In this document: piece after piece, positions 44,486 through 54,338 of the stretch
How the letters are laid out: every line of letters begins with the position of its first letter
How positions within the stretch are numbered: position 1 is the first letter of the stretch
From: Athripsodes cinereus
Lineage: Eukaryota > Arthropoda > Insecta > Trichoptera > Leptoceridae
Length of the DNA stretch: 64,000 bases
Assembly (NCBI GenBank): GCA_947579605.1
Contig: OX388314.1
Location: 7,812,001 to 7,876,000, forward strand
Direction of reading: 5' to 3'
Made by a program: the position numbers and the translations under genes
Notes under the pieces: generated by a model
Database searches by the model: none
What the model saw: the letters and a program-made list of their open reading frames with translations, nothing else
What the model was told of the DNA's origin: nothing

Positions 44486-45274
44486 ATGGATAAACTAAGT
44501 GAAATGTTGGAAAAACTGTTAACAAAATTAGTTGAAGATAAGCAAACAAAATATGAAAATCCAAATTTGGGAAAAATTGCAGAGAAATTCATGATTGAAA
44601 AATTTACAGGCAGAAATACAAATGCATGCCAGTGGATGAAAGATTTTAATTTAGAATGTAAACGATTTCAAATCGAGGATGATATAAAAAAAATTGAAAT
44701 ATTAAAAGCTTTTTTGGAATACTCCAGTCAAGATTGGTACAGCTGTATGTTGATTAAACATACAGTGGAATCGAGATGGGAAGACTGGGAAAAAAGTTTT
44801 TGCGTGACTTTTGAAAACAAAGGATGGTCACCTATTAGATACGCTCTCGCTTTTAAATATCAAACAGGCCCGTTAATTGAGTATGCTTTAAAAAAAGAAA
44901 AACTATTGTTGAGAGTGAGAAAATCAATTGATACTGGAACACTTGTAGACCTCATAGCATTTGGCCTACCAAATTATGTTGCTGATAAAATTGATAGAGA
45001 AGCTTTACAAGGAACGGAAGATCTATACAATGCATTAGGAAAATTAGAATATCTTGTTGGGAAGAATAAATATGTTAAAAAAAGTGTTTCATATCCTGAC
45101 ACTCAATTAAATAAAAATGAATACAAAAAACCATGCAAAATCTGTGCTAATGAGAAAAAAGGAAAACGTTACCATTCTGAAGAAAATTGCTGGTTTAAAA
45201 GTCAAAATTCTATTGTAACTGTAAATAACTCAGAATTGGAAATAGAATTGAATGAAAAGAATCCAAAAAACTAG
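44486..45274 (+). CDS. gag of the gypsy element
   Basis: 262 aa from the ATG at 44486, 19 bases past the primer site. The N-terminal and central parts are helical and lysine/glutamate rich, typical of capsid. Near the C-terminus a single zinc-binding motif is CKICANEKKGKRYHSEENC, i.e. C-x2-C-x9-H-x4-C, with a longer middle spacing than the usual C-x2-C-x4-H-x4-C knuckle. It forms the particle and packages RNA. The reading frame ends CCA AAA AAC TAG; the slippery site there is used to enter pol. Confidence 0.85.
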   Translation: MDKLSEMLEKLLTKLVEDKQTKYENPNLGKIAEKFMIEKFTGRNTNACQWMKDFNLECKRFQIEDDIKKIEILKAFLEYSSQDWYSCMLIKHTVESRWEDWEKSFCVTFENKGWSPIRYALAFKYQTGPLIEYALKKEKLLLRVRKSIDTGTLVDLIAFGLPNYVADKIDREALQGTEDLYNALGKLEYLVGKNKYVKKSVSYPDTQLNKNEYKKPCKICANEKKGKRYHSEENCWFKSQNSIVTVNNSELEIELNEKNPKN

Positions 45275-48200
45275 ATGTGCCACCATTAATAAAAGTAAAG
45301 TTAATAATAAATGATGCTTTAAATGTTTCTGGAATTTATGATTCGGGTTCAAATGTATCATTAATTAATGCTAAATTATTAAAAATACAACAAAAACCAG
45401 ATACAAGAGATATACAAATGGTAAACTTGAAAACTATTAATGGTGAGAAGAAAACTAAAGGTATGGTAACACTTAAAATAAAGATTTTCAATATTGAAAA
45501 GATTATGGATATTTTCATAATAGATAATGAAAATTTTAATTATGATTTTCTAATTGGATTGGATTGCATCAAAAACTTCAAATTAATACAAAATGAAGAA
45601 TTAAAGATAATGCAATGTAATGATAAAAAAGAAAATTACATATTAACTTTAAATGAAAGAGAAACTTCAAATATTCAAAATGTCGATATTCCTGATGTAC
45701 TAGGTGACAAGAATAAAGAAGATGTTTTTCTACCCACTGAGGTATTACAAAGAGAAAACAAACAATTAAACCAATGTGAAATAAATTTTAATGAACATAT
45801 TAACTCAGATGGTTTTGAAATGTTTGTAAACCATCTAGATTTATATGAAAAATCACAAATCGATAAGTTGATAGCAAAATACAAAACAGTCTTTGCAAAA
45901 GATAAATATGACATAGGTACTGTGCGAGATTATGAGGCTCATATTGATTTAATGGTGGATAAATACTGTTACAAACGTCCATATAGATGCACAGCTGAAG
46001 ATAGAAAAGAAATAGAAGATCAAATATCACAACTATTAAAGAAGAATCTGATTGAGGAATCTTATAGCCCATTTGCTGCTCCAGTAACTCTGGCTTATAA
46101 AAAAGAAGATGACAAGAAAACAAGATTATGTATAGATTTCAGAGAATTGAATAAAATTGTCGTACCTCAATCACAACCATTTCCATTAATTGAGGATTTG
46201 ATGGTGAAAACTGTAAACTGCAAATATTTTTCTACTTTTGATGTAAATTCAGCATTTTGGTCAATACCTTTGAAGATTGAAGATAGACACAAAACTGCAT
46301 TTGTTACACAAGAAGGCCATTATCAATGGACGTGTCTTCCGTTTGGATTAAAGACTGCTCCAGCTATCTTCCAAAGAATATTGAGTAACATCATAAGGAA
46401 ATACAAACTCTCTGATTTTGCAGTAAATTTTATAGACGATATTTTAATTTTTTCGAAAACTTTTCAAGAACATATATTACATCTAACAAGACTACTGGAG
46501 GCAATAATAACAGAAGGTTTTAGACTAAAATTTTCCAAATGTACTTTTGCAAATAATTATGCCAAATATTTAGGTCACATAATACAAAATAATTCAGTAA
46601 GACCTCTGAAAGATTATTTAACCGCTGTGAAAAATTTTCCAATACCAGAAACAAGAAAAAATATACGTCAATTCTTAGGAAAAATAAATTTTCATCATAA
46701 ATTTTTACCAAACAGCGCAATTATTCTGGACCCGTTACACAATTTATTACGAAAAGACGTGAAATGCATATGGTCCGAAAAATGTCAGAAATCATTTGAA
46801 AAAATAAAAGAATTGCTGTGTTCAGAGCCAATTCTGAATATTTTTGACTCTGAATTACCAATATACATTTACACGGATGCTAGCATCAAAGGAGTAGGAG
46901 CAGTGTTGAAACAAGAAGATAAAAACGAAAACAGTAAGCCGGTTGCTTATTTTTCAAAAAAATTAACTGAAGCACAAAAAAAGAAGAAGGCAATTTATCT
47001 AGAATGTCTGGCAATAAAAGAAGCTGTGAAATATTGGCAGCACTGGCTAATGGGAAAAGAATTTATAGTGTACTCAGATCATAAACCATTAGAAAATATG
47101 AACATCAAGGCCAGAACTGATGAGGAATTAGGGGATTTGATGTATTATTTATCTCAATATAATTTTAAGATAAAATATAACCCAGGAAGATTGAATCAAG
47201 AAGCAGACTGTTTAAGCAGAAATCCAGTTCTAGAACCAAATGAAAATAATGACGATTTTATAAAAGTAGTAAATTTAGTAAACCTGCAAGATATAAAAAA
47301 TGACCAACACATGAATATGGAACTACAAAATAGCAAATTTATATTGGAGAATGATATTTACTACAAAATGTATAAAAAAAGGAAAAAAATCATACTATCA
47401 GAAGAATATAGTAAAACACTAATAAAAAATGTCCATGATACCTACTGCCACATTGGAAGAACACAAATGGTAAATAAAATAACACCATTCTATACTGCAA
47501 AGAATATCATCACAAACATTAAACAAATTTGCGATGAGTGTGAAATTTGTATAAAAAACAAATCAAGGAGGAAATCAAAATATGGTTTAATGTCACATTT
47601 AGGACCAGCTACATGCCCATTTGAAATTATATCTATTGATACCATAGGAGGGTTTGGAGGATCACGATCAACAAAAAAATATTTACATCTGCTGGTAGAT
47701 CATTTCACGAGATATGCTTACATTCTCACATCGAAAAACCAAACCGCAAGTGATTTTATTAAACTGATAAAAAATGTGACACAAAACTACAATATTGATA
47801 TGGTACTAACAGACCAATATCCTGGCATAAATTCAAAAGAATTTAAAGAATTTCTAAAAATGGAAAACATAAGAATAGTTTTCACTGCTGTGGATTCACC
47901 TTTTTCGAATGGGATCAATGAAAGGTTAAATCAAACCTTAGTAAATAAAATAAGATGTAAAATAAATGAAAGTGATAGGAAAACAGCATGGACTACTGTT
48001 GCACAGAAATGTGTAGAAAAATATAATGAAACAGAACACACAGTCACTAAGTTTGCTCCAAAATACCTTTTGGAAGGCGAAAATGTTAATATTTTACCAC
48101 TAGAATTAAAATCAAAATTTACAAAAGAAGATTTGAATAGAGACAGAAAACTAGCCCTTGAAAATACAATAAAATCTCACAATTATAATAAGAATATATT

Positions 48201-48423
48201 CGACTTGCATAGGGAAGAATATAAATTGGAAGTGGGAGACAGAGTTTACGTTGAAAATGGAAATCGACTAAATAGGAAGAAAATGGATGAATTAAAGATT
48301 GGACCATACAAAATTTTAAAGAAAATTTCAAACTCAATCTATGAAGTTGATACCGGACACAAGAAAACAGAGTCAAATTTCTACCACATTACGAAACTTT
48401 TTCCAGTATTTGTTATTAAGTGA
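45256..48423 (+). CDS. pol of the gypsy element: protease, RT, RNase H, integrase
   Basis: One uninterrupted frame, expressed from gag by frameshifting (no suitable ATG at its start). Numbered from GTG 45277, the aspartic protease has YDSGSNVSLIN near residue 22. Reverse transcriptase follows with LCIDFRELNK, LPFGLKTAPAIFQR and the catalytic FIDD at 385-388. RNase H has YTDAS near 533, then ECLAIKEA and SDHKPLE. Integrase has an H-x4-H, C-x2-C zinc domain (HDTYCH ... CDECEIC) near 720-760, and the D,D-35-E core (IDTIGG near 788, LTDQYPG near 846, NERLNQ near 881), then a basic C-terminal region. All key residues are present, so the protein looks functional. About 1050 aa, normal for the group. 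Confidence 0.95.
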   Translation, partial: KESKKLDVPPLIKVKLIINDALNVSGIYDSGSNVSLINAKLLKIQQKPDTRDIQMVNLKTINGEKKTKGMVTLKIKIFNIEKIMDIFIIDNENFNYDFLIGLDCIKNFKLIQNEELKIMQCNDKKENYILTLNERETSNIQNVDIPDVLGDKNKEDVFLPTEVLQRENKQLNQCEINFNEHINSDGFEMFVNHLDLYEKSQIDKLIAKYKTVFAKDKYDIGTVRDYEAHIDLMVDKYCYKRPYRCTAEDRKEIEDQISQLLKKNLIEESYSPFAAPVTLAYKKEDDKKTRLCIDFRELNKIVVPQSQPFPLIEDLMVKTVNCKYFSTFDVNSAFWSIPLKIEDRHKTAFVTQEGHYQWTCLPFGLKTAPAIFQRILSNIIRKYKLSDFAVNFIDDILIFSKTFQEHILHLTRLLEAIITEGFRLKFSKCTFANNYAKYLGHIIQNNSVRPLKDYLTAVKNFPIPETRKNIRQFLGKINFHHKFLPNSAIILDPLHNLLRKDVKCIWSEKCQKSFEKIKELLCSEPILNIFDSELPIYIYTDASIKGVGAVLKQEDKNENSKPVAYFSKKLTEAQKKKKAIYLECLAIKEAVKYWQHWLMGKEFIVYSDHKPLENMNIKARTDEELGDLMYYLSQYNFKIKYNPGRLNQEADCLSRNPVLEPNENNDDFIKVVNLVNLQDIKNDQHMNMELQNSKFILENDIYYKMYKKRKKIILSEEYSKTLIKNVHDTYCHIGRTQMVNKITPFYTAKNIITNIKQICDECEICIKNKSRRKSKYGLMSHLGPATCPFEIISIDTIGGFGGSRSTKKYLHLLVDHFTRYAYILTSKNQTASDFIKLIKNVTQNYNIDMVLTDQYPGINSKEFKEFLKMENIRIVFTAVDSPFSNGINERLNQTLVNKIRCKINESDRKTAWTTVAQKCVEKYNETEHTVTKFAPKYLLEGENVNILPLELKSKFTKEDLNRDRKLALENTIKSHNYNKNIFDLHREEYKLEVGDRVYVENGNRLNRKKMDELKIGPYKILKKISNSIYEVDTGHKKTESNFYHITKLFPVFVIK
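45265..45271 (+). promoter_or_regulatory. -1 ribosomal frameshift site A AAA AAC
   Basis: In the gag frame the codons read CCA AAA AAC TAG, so the heptamer A_AAA_AAC has exactly the X_XXY_YYZ phase needed for a -1 slip. After slipping the frame reads AAA AAA CTA GAT GTG and enters pol without a stop. The pol frame is closed upstream by a TGA at 45253-45255, so the overlap is only about 19 bases and contains this site. Confidence 0.85.
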
Positions 48424-48472
48424 ACAATTACGTACGTTGTCACTTGTAATTGTTTTTTTCTTGGAGGGGAGG

Positions 48473-48779
48473 TGTAAAGAAAACCACCTACCTACTCATA
48501 GGAGTGATTTCCTTTAGTTTATTTATTTGAATTTAGAATTTTTGTTTTGACAGTTGGTAAAGTAATTTTGTTTGTAATTTTGTGTTAGTTTTGAAAGACC
48601 TGAAATAAAGACTTTAAATGTTGTTTTTTTGATATTATTTCAGGTAATTGTTTTATTATTGTTTATTTTATGTTTAGTTTTATTTAGTTTCTTTAGTTTA
48701 AATAATGTTTTTAATAAATTTTTGATATTATTTCAGAAAAACACTGATTGCTTTATTTCAAGTATAAACATCCATTATA
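48473..48779 (+). repeat. 3' LTR of the gypsy element
   Basis: 307 bp, no mismatch to the 5' LTR seen on direct reading, directly after the polypurine tract ggaggggagg. Zero divergence indicates a very recent insertion or recent gene conversion between the LTRs. Confidence 0.93.
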
Positions 48780-49255
48780 TATTATTTTTTCAATTTTGTA
48801 GCTTGACACATTGTTGTGTAATATTATCCATATTAACAGTGGTATATCTCTAAAGGAAACTATTTGAGTGACGTGAAGAAGATGTACGCGGCAGATATGA
48901 CAGATTATTAAGATAATAAGGCCGGTCTCTGAGGTTTTCTGTTTTACACTTGTTTAATATCATTCCCAGCATATTTCCATGTCCACCATCATCAGCAGAT
49001 AGTTACAACTAAACACATCACTACTACTACTACTATCAGACTTCCTCTATGTACTTCTATACACTATATAATTATGCTTGTCGTCACTAAAGGGTGTTCA
49101 GTCTCAACAGGTTTTCTCATTTGTATGTTAAAAGAAAACAAAAATTAAAAAAACCTTTCAGAATTAGGTTTACTATCCTTCTTTTCTAAGATACAGATGA
49201 ACATTTCCACTTTTTAAACGTTAAATTAAATATTGACCTGCCTTCTGCGTAGCTG

Positions 49256-49414
49256 GAGCCTAAGTCGGATTGCTCGCACCGTCAGTAACGCTACATTATC
49301 TCCATGGTAATAACAATATCTCCATGGCAACAATGGCGCAACATTAGCAATTTCCGTTGTTACCATGGAGATAATGTAGCGTTACTGACGGTGCGAGCAA
49401 TCCGACTTAGGCTC
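49256..49414. mobile_element. Fold-back sequence with perfect 55-bp arms
   Basis: The 55 bases from gagcctaagtcggattgctc onward (49256-49310) recur exactly as reverse complement at 49360-49414, around a 49-base loop that repeats atctccatgg once more. The right flank runs into a LINE-like peptide (LLWNEIPYELRTLKSVDVFK), so the arms may be part of a rearranged LINE copy. Absence of any arm mismatch implies recent origin. Confidence 0.85.
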
Positions 49415-49419
49415 TGTCT

Positions 49420-49490
49420 GTTGCTATGGAACGAAATTCCCTATGAGTTGCGAACTTTGAAGAGTGTGGACGTGTTCAAGGCAAGGTAAA
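49420..49490 (+). mobile_element. LINE ORF2 C-terminal fragment
   Basis: The plus strand reads LLWNEIPYELRTLKSVDVFKAR, the usual C-terminal W-N-x-L/I-P block of CR1/Jockey-type reverse transcriptase proteins. The rest is lost. Confidence 0.5.
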
Positions 49491-49689
49491 TAATAGATAT
49501 GTGACATATGGCGTGGATACCTTTATGTATCCGAGATTCTCATTTAATCTATTTAATTGTCTATATTCAAAATATGACGTGGATGTAATGTTCTAGAATT
49601 GAATTGTACAGTGTCCTTGAAGTGCTTTGACACGTAAACGACACTTAAATTTGTCTTGCCCTTGCGCTTGCGGTGGTTTTTCCACATAA

Positions 49690-49870
49690 TGGCGCATCTT
49701 TAAAAAAATGTCTACTCTTAAAAATACTCTTTTCTGCAAGTCTCCTAATGTCTCCTAAAAGGCAGGCATTCGTAAAACGTCACATAAAATATATGCAAAT
49801 ACTCAATTCAGCGATGAGGTGTGCCACCTGCCACCTATCCTGGATACCATGGTACATAAAGGACAATAAG
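49690..49870 (+). repeat. Short repeat family A copy (sense)
   Basis: Matches: tctcctaaaaggcaggcatt, cagcgatgaggtgtgccacc (with a small local duplication of tgccacc), tatcctggataccat and ggacaataagc. The (TAG)n end is missing. Confidence 0.6.
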
Positions 49871-50138
49871 CACTTGAGAGATATATTGTAATGGTACCGG
49901 TATAGGTTATTTTTCGTTTCAAATATAGGTACGTGATTTTATATTCGTGTTGAATCGTAGAAAAACCTAGCAATATAAGTTCAGAAATATTTTATTTTGG
50001 AGATACAAGATGATAGTTTTTTAACACATTTACTCTCATTTTGTTATTTAAAATAATAATGTTGTAATTTTTCAGTAAATGAAAGCGATACACTTATATT
50101 TTCAAAACTGACCGTCACTGACCTCAGGTTTTTCAACT

Positions 50139-50316
50139 TAATTTATGGAAATAATCGCAATCTGTTTGAGTTTTATTATATTTAATAATAGATACTTTAT
50201 ACTGGTTTCGACTTACAAAGTCTTGTCAAACTCTGACAGAAGTCGAATCTATGTTAGTGTACCTATTATTAAATATAGTAAAACTCAAAATCACTTTTGT
50301 TTATTTCCATAAATTA
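50139..50316. mobile_element. Fold-back element ending taatttatggaaataa
   Basis: Arms of about 55 bp: taatttatggaaataa, then gagttttattatatttaata and ataggtac-like sequence, inverted on the right. The loop holds cgacttacaaagtcttgtca and gacagaagtcg. A lone end of the same family (attaatttatggaaataaac) is seen at 33493. No coding content. Confidence 0.7.
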
Positions 50317-51800
50317 ATATGGAGTTTTTAAAAATAAACGGCAACTCAATTACTCAACAATAAGTATTTGCCTTCTCTCCACATATAGAAAGGAAAATAT
50401 TTTATAGTGAACACCCTGTGTACAGTGTGCTAGCTGTCGTCATTATCAGTTGTACAATCAAATATAATCAGGAATTCCATTGCAGATTTCATCGTCACAT
50501 TAGAGATGTAATATAAAGCTTAATGAGGCTATATTACTCGTATACGTACTCGTACCAACTCACTCACGTTCAATACACTTATAAACAGCTGTTAACGATG
50601 TATTTTTATTATTTATTCATTCTTTTACTCTTTTAAAGTTCCTCTAGGAACACAGATAGGTAAAAAACAAACTTTTTCAATCAGACTGTACTAATTGAAT
50701 TATTTCTATCCTATAATTCTAACATCCTAAGAAATAATTGAAGTGGGAAAAAGGAAAAATTTTACATCAATAAAACTTCTTACACTTTTGCCAAATAATA
50801 ATGAAATTCTTATTATAACGTATAAAAGGAGATAAATTGACATTCAGCTACATTAAACACTCCTTACCTCTATGTATTACTAGTTTTATTTACGAAAAGT
50901 GAATGATCGATATTAATTTTAGTGATAAAAATTATTACAATACACATATCTATGAAACTGTTCATTGAAGTATCGCACCTAAGGCTTCACAGAAACGATT
51001 ATGAAATGTAAAACTCCATACAATGCCTGGTTCATTATTACATATTTCCTATTATTTTCTGAAAATTGTAAATGTTTAAAAGTTCTATGATAGGTTTAAT
51101 TTTTATGCTGTTGAGTTCATTTTAATATCTCTTGCACACGATGATTTATAAATCAAAATAAAAAAATATTCCATAAATTAAGAAAATTTTAATAGTAATT
51201 AAATAATCAATATAAATGTAGTACTAACTACGTGTTAGAAAGCGACAGTGTCCTAACACTTAGGTACTATCTCAGGTGACATTTTGTTTTATAGAAGTGC
51301 ATAGTCTTGTTATCTACGATGTCTTTGTATATTAATACATAAGACCATCTATAATAATATTATGTGGACACTAAAGAGCAAGTAGTAATATTATTTGTTT
51401 ACTCTATGGCGGACACAATAAAACTGTTATAGGTATTCCCACGTGTAAATAAATAATGTGGTTAAACTTAGCAATAGTACTAGAATAATGTGTATAATTG
51501 TTTTGATGATAATGTAATATACACTTTGCACAACAATATAAGTAAAAACACATAAGATGCGATTGCATATTCGTACTTCAGTATTGCCACTGTGTTGCTT
51601 ATCTTCTTCTCACGTAAATATTATTGAGAAAACAGTAGACATATCTATATGAATGTATTTTATTATATCCAGTTATTATTGTCTAGGTTTATAAAACTAA
51701 CGTAATTTTACAATTAATTCTATCTATTTCTACTATTTAGTACATGTAAATAAACGTTTACATCGAATGTTTCTTTGGGTTAGTAATTGGTGCAAATTCC
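50317..51800. other. AT-rich region, nothing recognised
   Basis: I see no supported gene, domain or transposon terminus in this stretch. Confidence 0.4.
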
Positions 51801-51801
51801 G

Positions 51802-52190
51802 TTTTTTTTTTTTTTTTTTTTTATTTATTCAGTAAGGATCAGACAGTTGAAACAATTAGTATAGACATTAAAAGACAACAATAGACAAACCAATTAAGAT
51901 CCCCTTTTTACCAATGTAATAGACATAAATTTGAGACTTAAAATGATAAAAGACATATAAATGCAAAAAAATGTGTAAAATGTTAAAATGTAAAGGAGTA
52001 AAAAATGTAAATAAATGTAAAAAATTTAAAAAAAGTATAAAATATATAAGATGTTAAAATGCAAAAAATTGTAAAAATGCAAAAAATGTAAAAGGTATAA
52101 AATGCAAAATGTATATAATGCGAAAAATGTAAAAAAACAAACAAATGCAAAAATATAAAAACATACAACCCACCAAAGTCCACTAATCCA
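51802..52190 (-). mobile_element. Retroposon 3' end: poly(T) and A/T-rich low-complexity tract
   Basis: A run of more than 20 T on the plus strand followed by atttattcagtaaggatcag looks like the reversed poly(A) end of a minus-strand LINE. Beyond it, 51960-52165 is a loose array of aaatg, taaaa and gcaaaa words. No ORF with known domains. Confidence 0.5.
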
Positions 52191-52239
52191 ATTTCCAAAA
52201 GTAGCGTTTACCATATTATGAAAGTAGGAAAGCAAATTC

Positions 52240-54336
52240 CCCTATGGAATTATTTGATCTTCTGTATTTTCAGTAGACACTTTGTGAGTGTATGCTACCT
52301 CATTATTATTTGTTCATTTTTACTGTTTATTGATCACAATACAAACATTTTCATAGAGAAATGCATTAATATAAAATACAATTAGTATAAAGAGGGTGAG
52401 TTTATCACAAATGTGCTATTTCTTCCAACTACCTTAATTATGAGTATTGGGGAATTGGTCAAATTTTAAAATAATAATAGCACTCAATTGTTATAAAATA
52501 CATGAGCAATTGGCGAGCTTATTGCTTGGAGGCAATTCCTTCCAGCTTACCCAAGTAATGTGAGAAATAATGTTGTAAATGTGTATAATAAATATTAAAT
52601 GTAAATGATTATGACTGGATCCTAACTTGTGATTTTCCTACCACTTTCATTTGTTGTGTGTGTTGTGCATGTAATGATCAATTTCTTTTATGATTACAGA
52701 TACCTATACTAAACATATTATACACTACGCTTAGAAGAAACTGCTTGTGTAAATTGATTGTGGCTATGAAATGCAACTAGTTTTAAGAACTTCAATCTAG
52801 TCTTAAGATATTTTGTATAATTTAGGCTAACAACTAGTACGTAGTAAATACGTAACTGTAAGTTAATTTTAAGTTCTTTTGTAAACAATGGAGTCGGTGG
52901 ACATTAACGGTTGTATTTAATTTTGGGGAGGTTTTTTGTCGGGGATAGCCCTTCAGGCGAACGTTGAGCCCTTCCTTGAGAAGAATTTGCATGAAGAGTA
53001 TGGATGACATGGGAATTGACATTCCTGCAACATCCATGGGTGAGGGAGGGTGCAACCCTTAATGTGTGTAAATGATTTATACTAAACTTAATTCTAATTA
53101 TATTCTTAGTACCTAAGTATGTATCTACCTAAGTGTTGATTGAAAACATAACAATGTCTTTATTGAGCCAAAAGTCATATTATATAAGAGATTGTATATT
53201 CAAATCTAAATTTAAATAAACACAAATTAAAAGACGAGAGTGCATCATGAGCCTTAGTACTCGTACACTCCTAACCTAAGCAACAAATATTATTTTGAAA
53301 TTGAATTGAATTGGCAGTGAAATCTGATTTAAAGATCTTTAATTTCAACATTAATTATGATTTTTTAGATGAAATAAATAGAGTTTCTAGTTTGAAAACG
53401 TTGAAATTATTGATAATAAACGTTTTTACGTTTGTCCATCCCTAGTTTACATGATTTTATTTGTACACAATGTAAACATGTCTCAGATTGTTAAAATAAA
53501 ACAATTTAACCACAAGATAACTTTAAGATAGCATTTCAGTTGCGTTTTCGCTTTTACAACACGACAGCTATGAGAACAACTAGATCAAAAGTCTTTACTA
53601 CTGAACAACAAGTAGATACACAATATGTAATCAGATTAATTCTTTAATTAAATTAATAATTTAATTGTCTTTTTATCTATTTTTTATTGCACTAAATATA
53701 ATTTTGCAATCGATGTCTAGCAAAGGTTGCAAAACAAGTATTTTCATAGTTGATCTCTGAGAAAAAGAATTGTAAGTATTGTGAAATATAACGTATTAAG
53801 AATAGGTATTTATAGAATATTATATTCTGTATACTTTGTGATGGATTTCAGTCTGTTTATTGCATTGTCTAACATTTTTCTACTACGAGTATATTTCTCA
53901 CATATTAACTAAGTAGCTGCTCGTATTATGGATTGTTCATTTATTTATTTATTTACATATGTTAACAATCAAATCAAAATAGAGAACAACAACATGAAAT
54001 AAAAAAATACAATTAATGTGTCGAATCAAAAATAGTCATACTGGTAAAATAAATGTAGGTATATGATAGAATTTTTATAAATATGTCAAACTAAAATATT
54101 CAAACAGGTCATTTTAAATAGAGGATTCATAAATATATAGTCATACAAGTAAAAAAAGAGTAATGAGATAATTATTATTTTTGTCAATCAATTGTAAAAA
54201 AATATTAATACGGTCGTTCACATAATATTATCCATATCTGACGCAATTTCTACCTGGTATATAAATACGCGATTGCTGCGTAAATATGAAATTAGCATAT
54301 TGTAATCTATTATGTACTTTTTTCATTATTTATAAG
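52240..54336. other. AT-rich region with one GC-richer patch
   Basis: No gene recognised. At 52890-53060 composition shifts (gtcggggatagcccttcagg, then gaagagtatggatgacatgg) and the plus strand reads MDDMGIDIPATSMGEGGCNP before a stop. This may be a retroposon fragment or an exon; I cannot tell which. Confidence 0.3.
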
Positions 54337-54338
54337 TA

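Larger units (their letters stand above)
44149..48779 (+). mobile_element. Intact Ty3/gypsy LTR retrotransposon, 4631 bp
   Basis: Identical 307-bp repeats bound an interior with gag and pol. Layout: 5' LTR, putative self-primer binding site, gag (44486), slippery site at the gag stop, pol with protease, reverse transcriptase, RNase H and integrase in that order (the Ty3/gypsy order), polypurine tract ggaggggagg (48463-48472), 3' LTR. No envelope ORF. The left end follows a family-A repeat fragment. Flanks are atact on the left and atatt or tatta on the right, depending on where the LTR is cut, so the target duplication is imperfect or unresolved. Confidence 0.95.

Noticed and set aside
44149..48779. 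An errantivirus-type envelope gene in the gypsy element
   Set aside because: Pol ends 50 bases before the 3' LTR and no third frame exists there.
44144..48784. A perfect target site duplication for the gypsy element
   Set aside because: atact on the left matches atatt on the right in only four of five bases, and only if the LTR is cut one base short; not secure.
51960..52165. A minisatellite in the aaaatgtaaaa region
   Set aside because: The word recurs without a constant period, so it is low-complexity sequence rather than an array.
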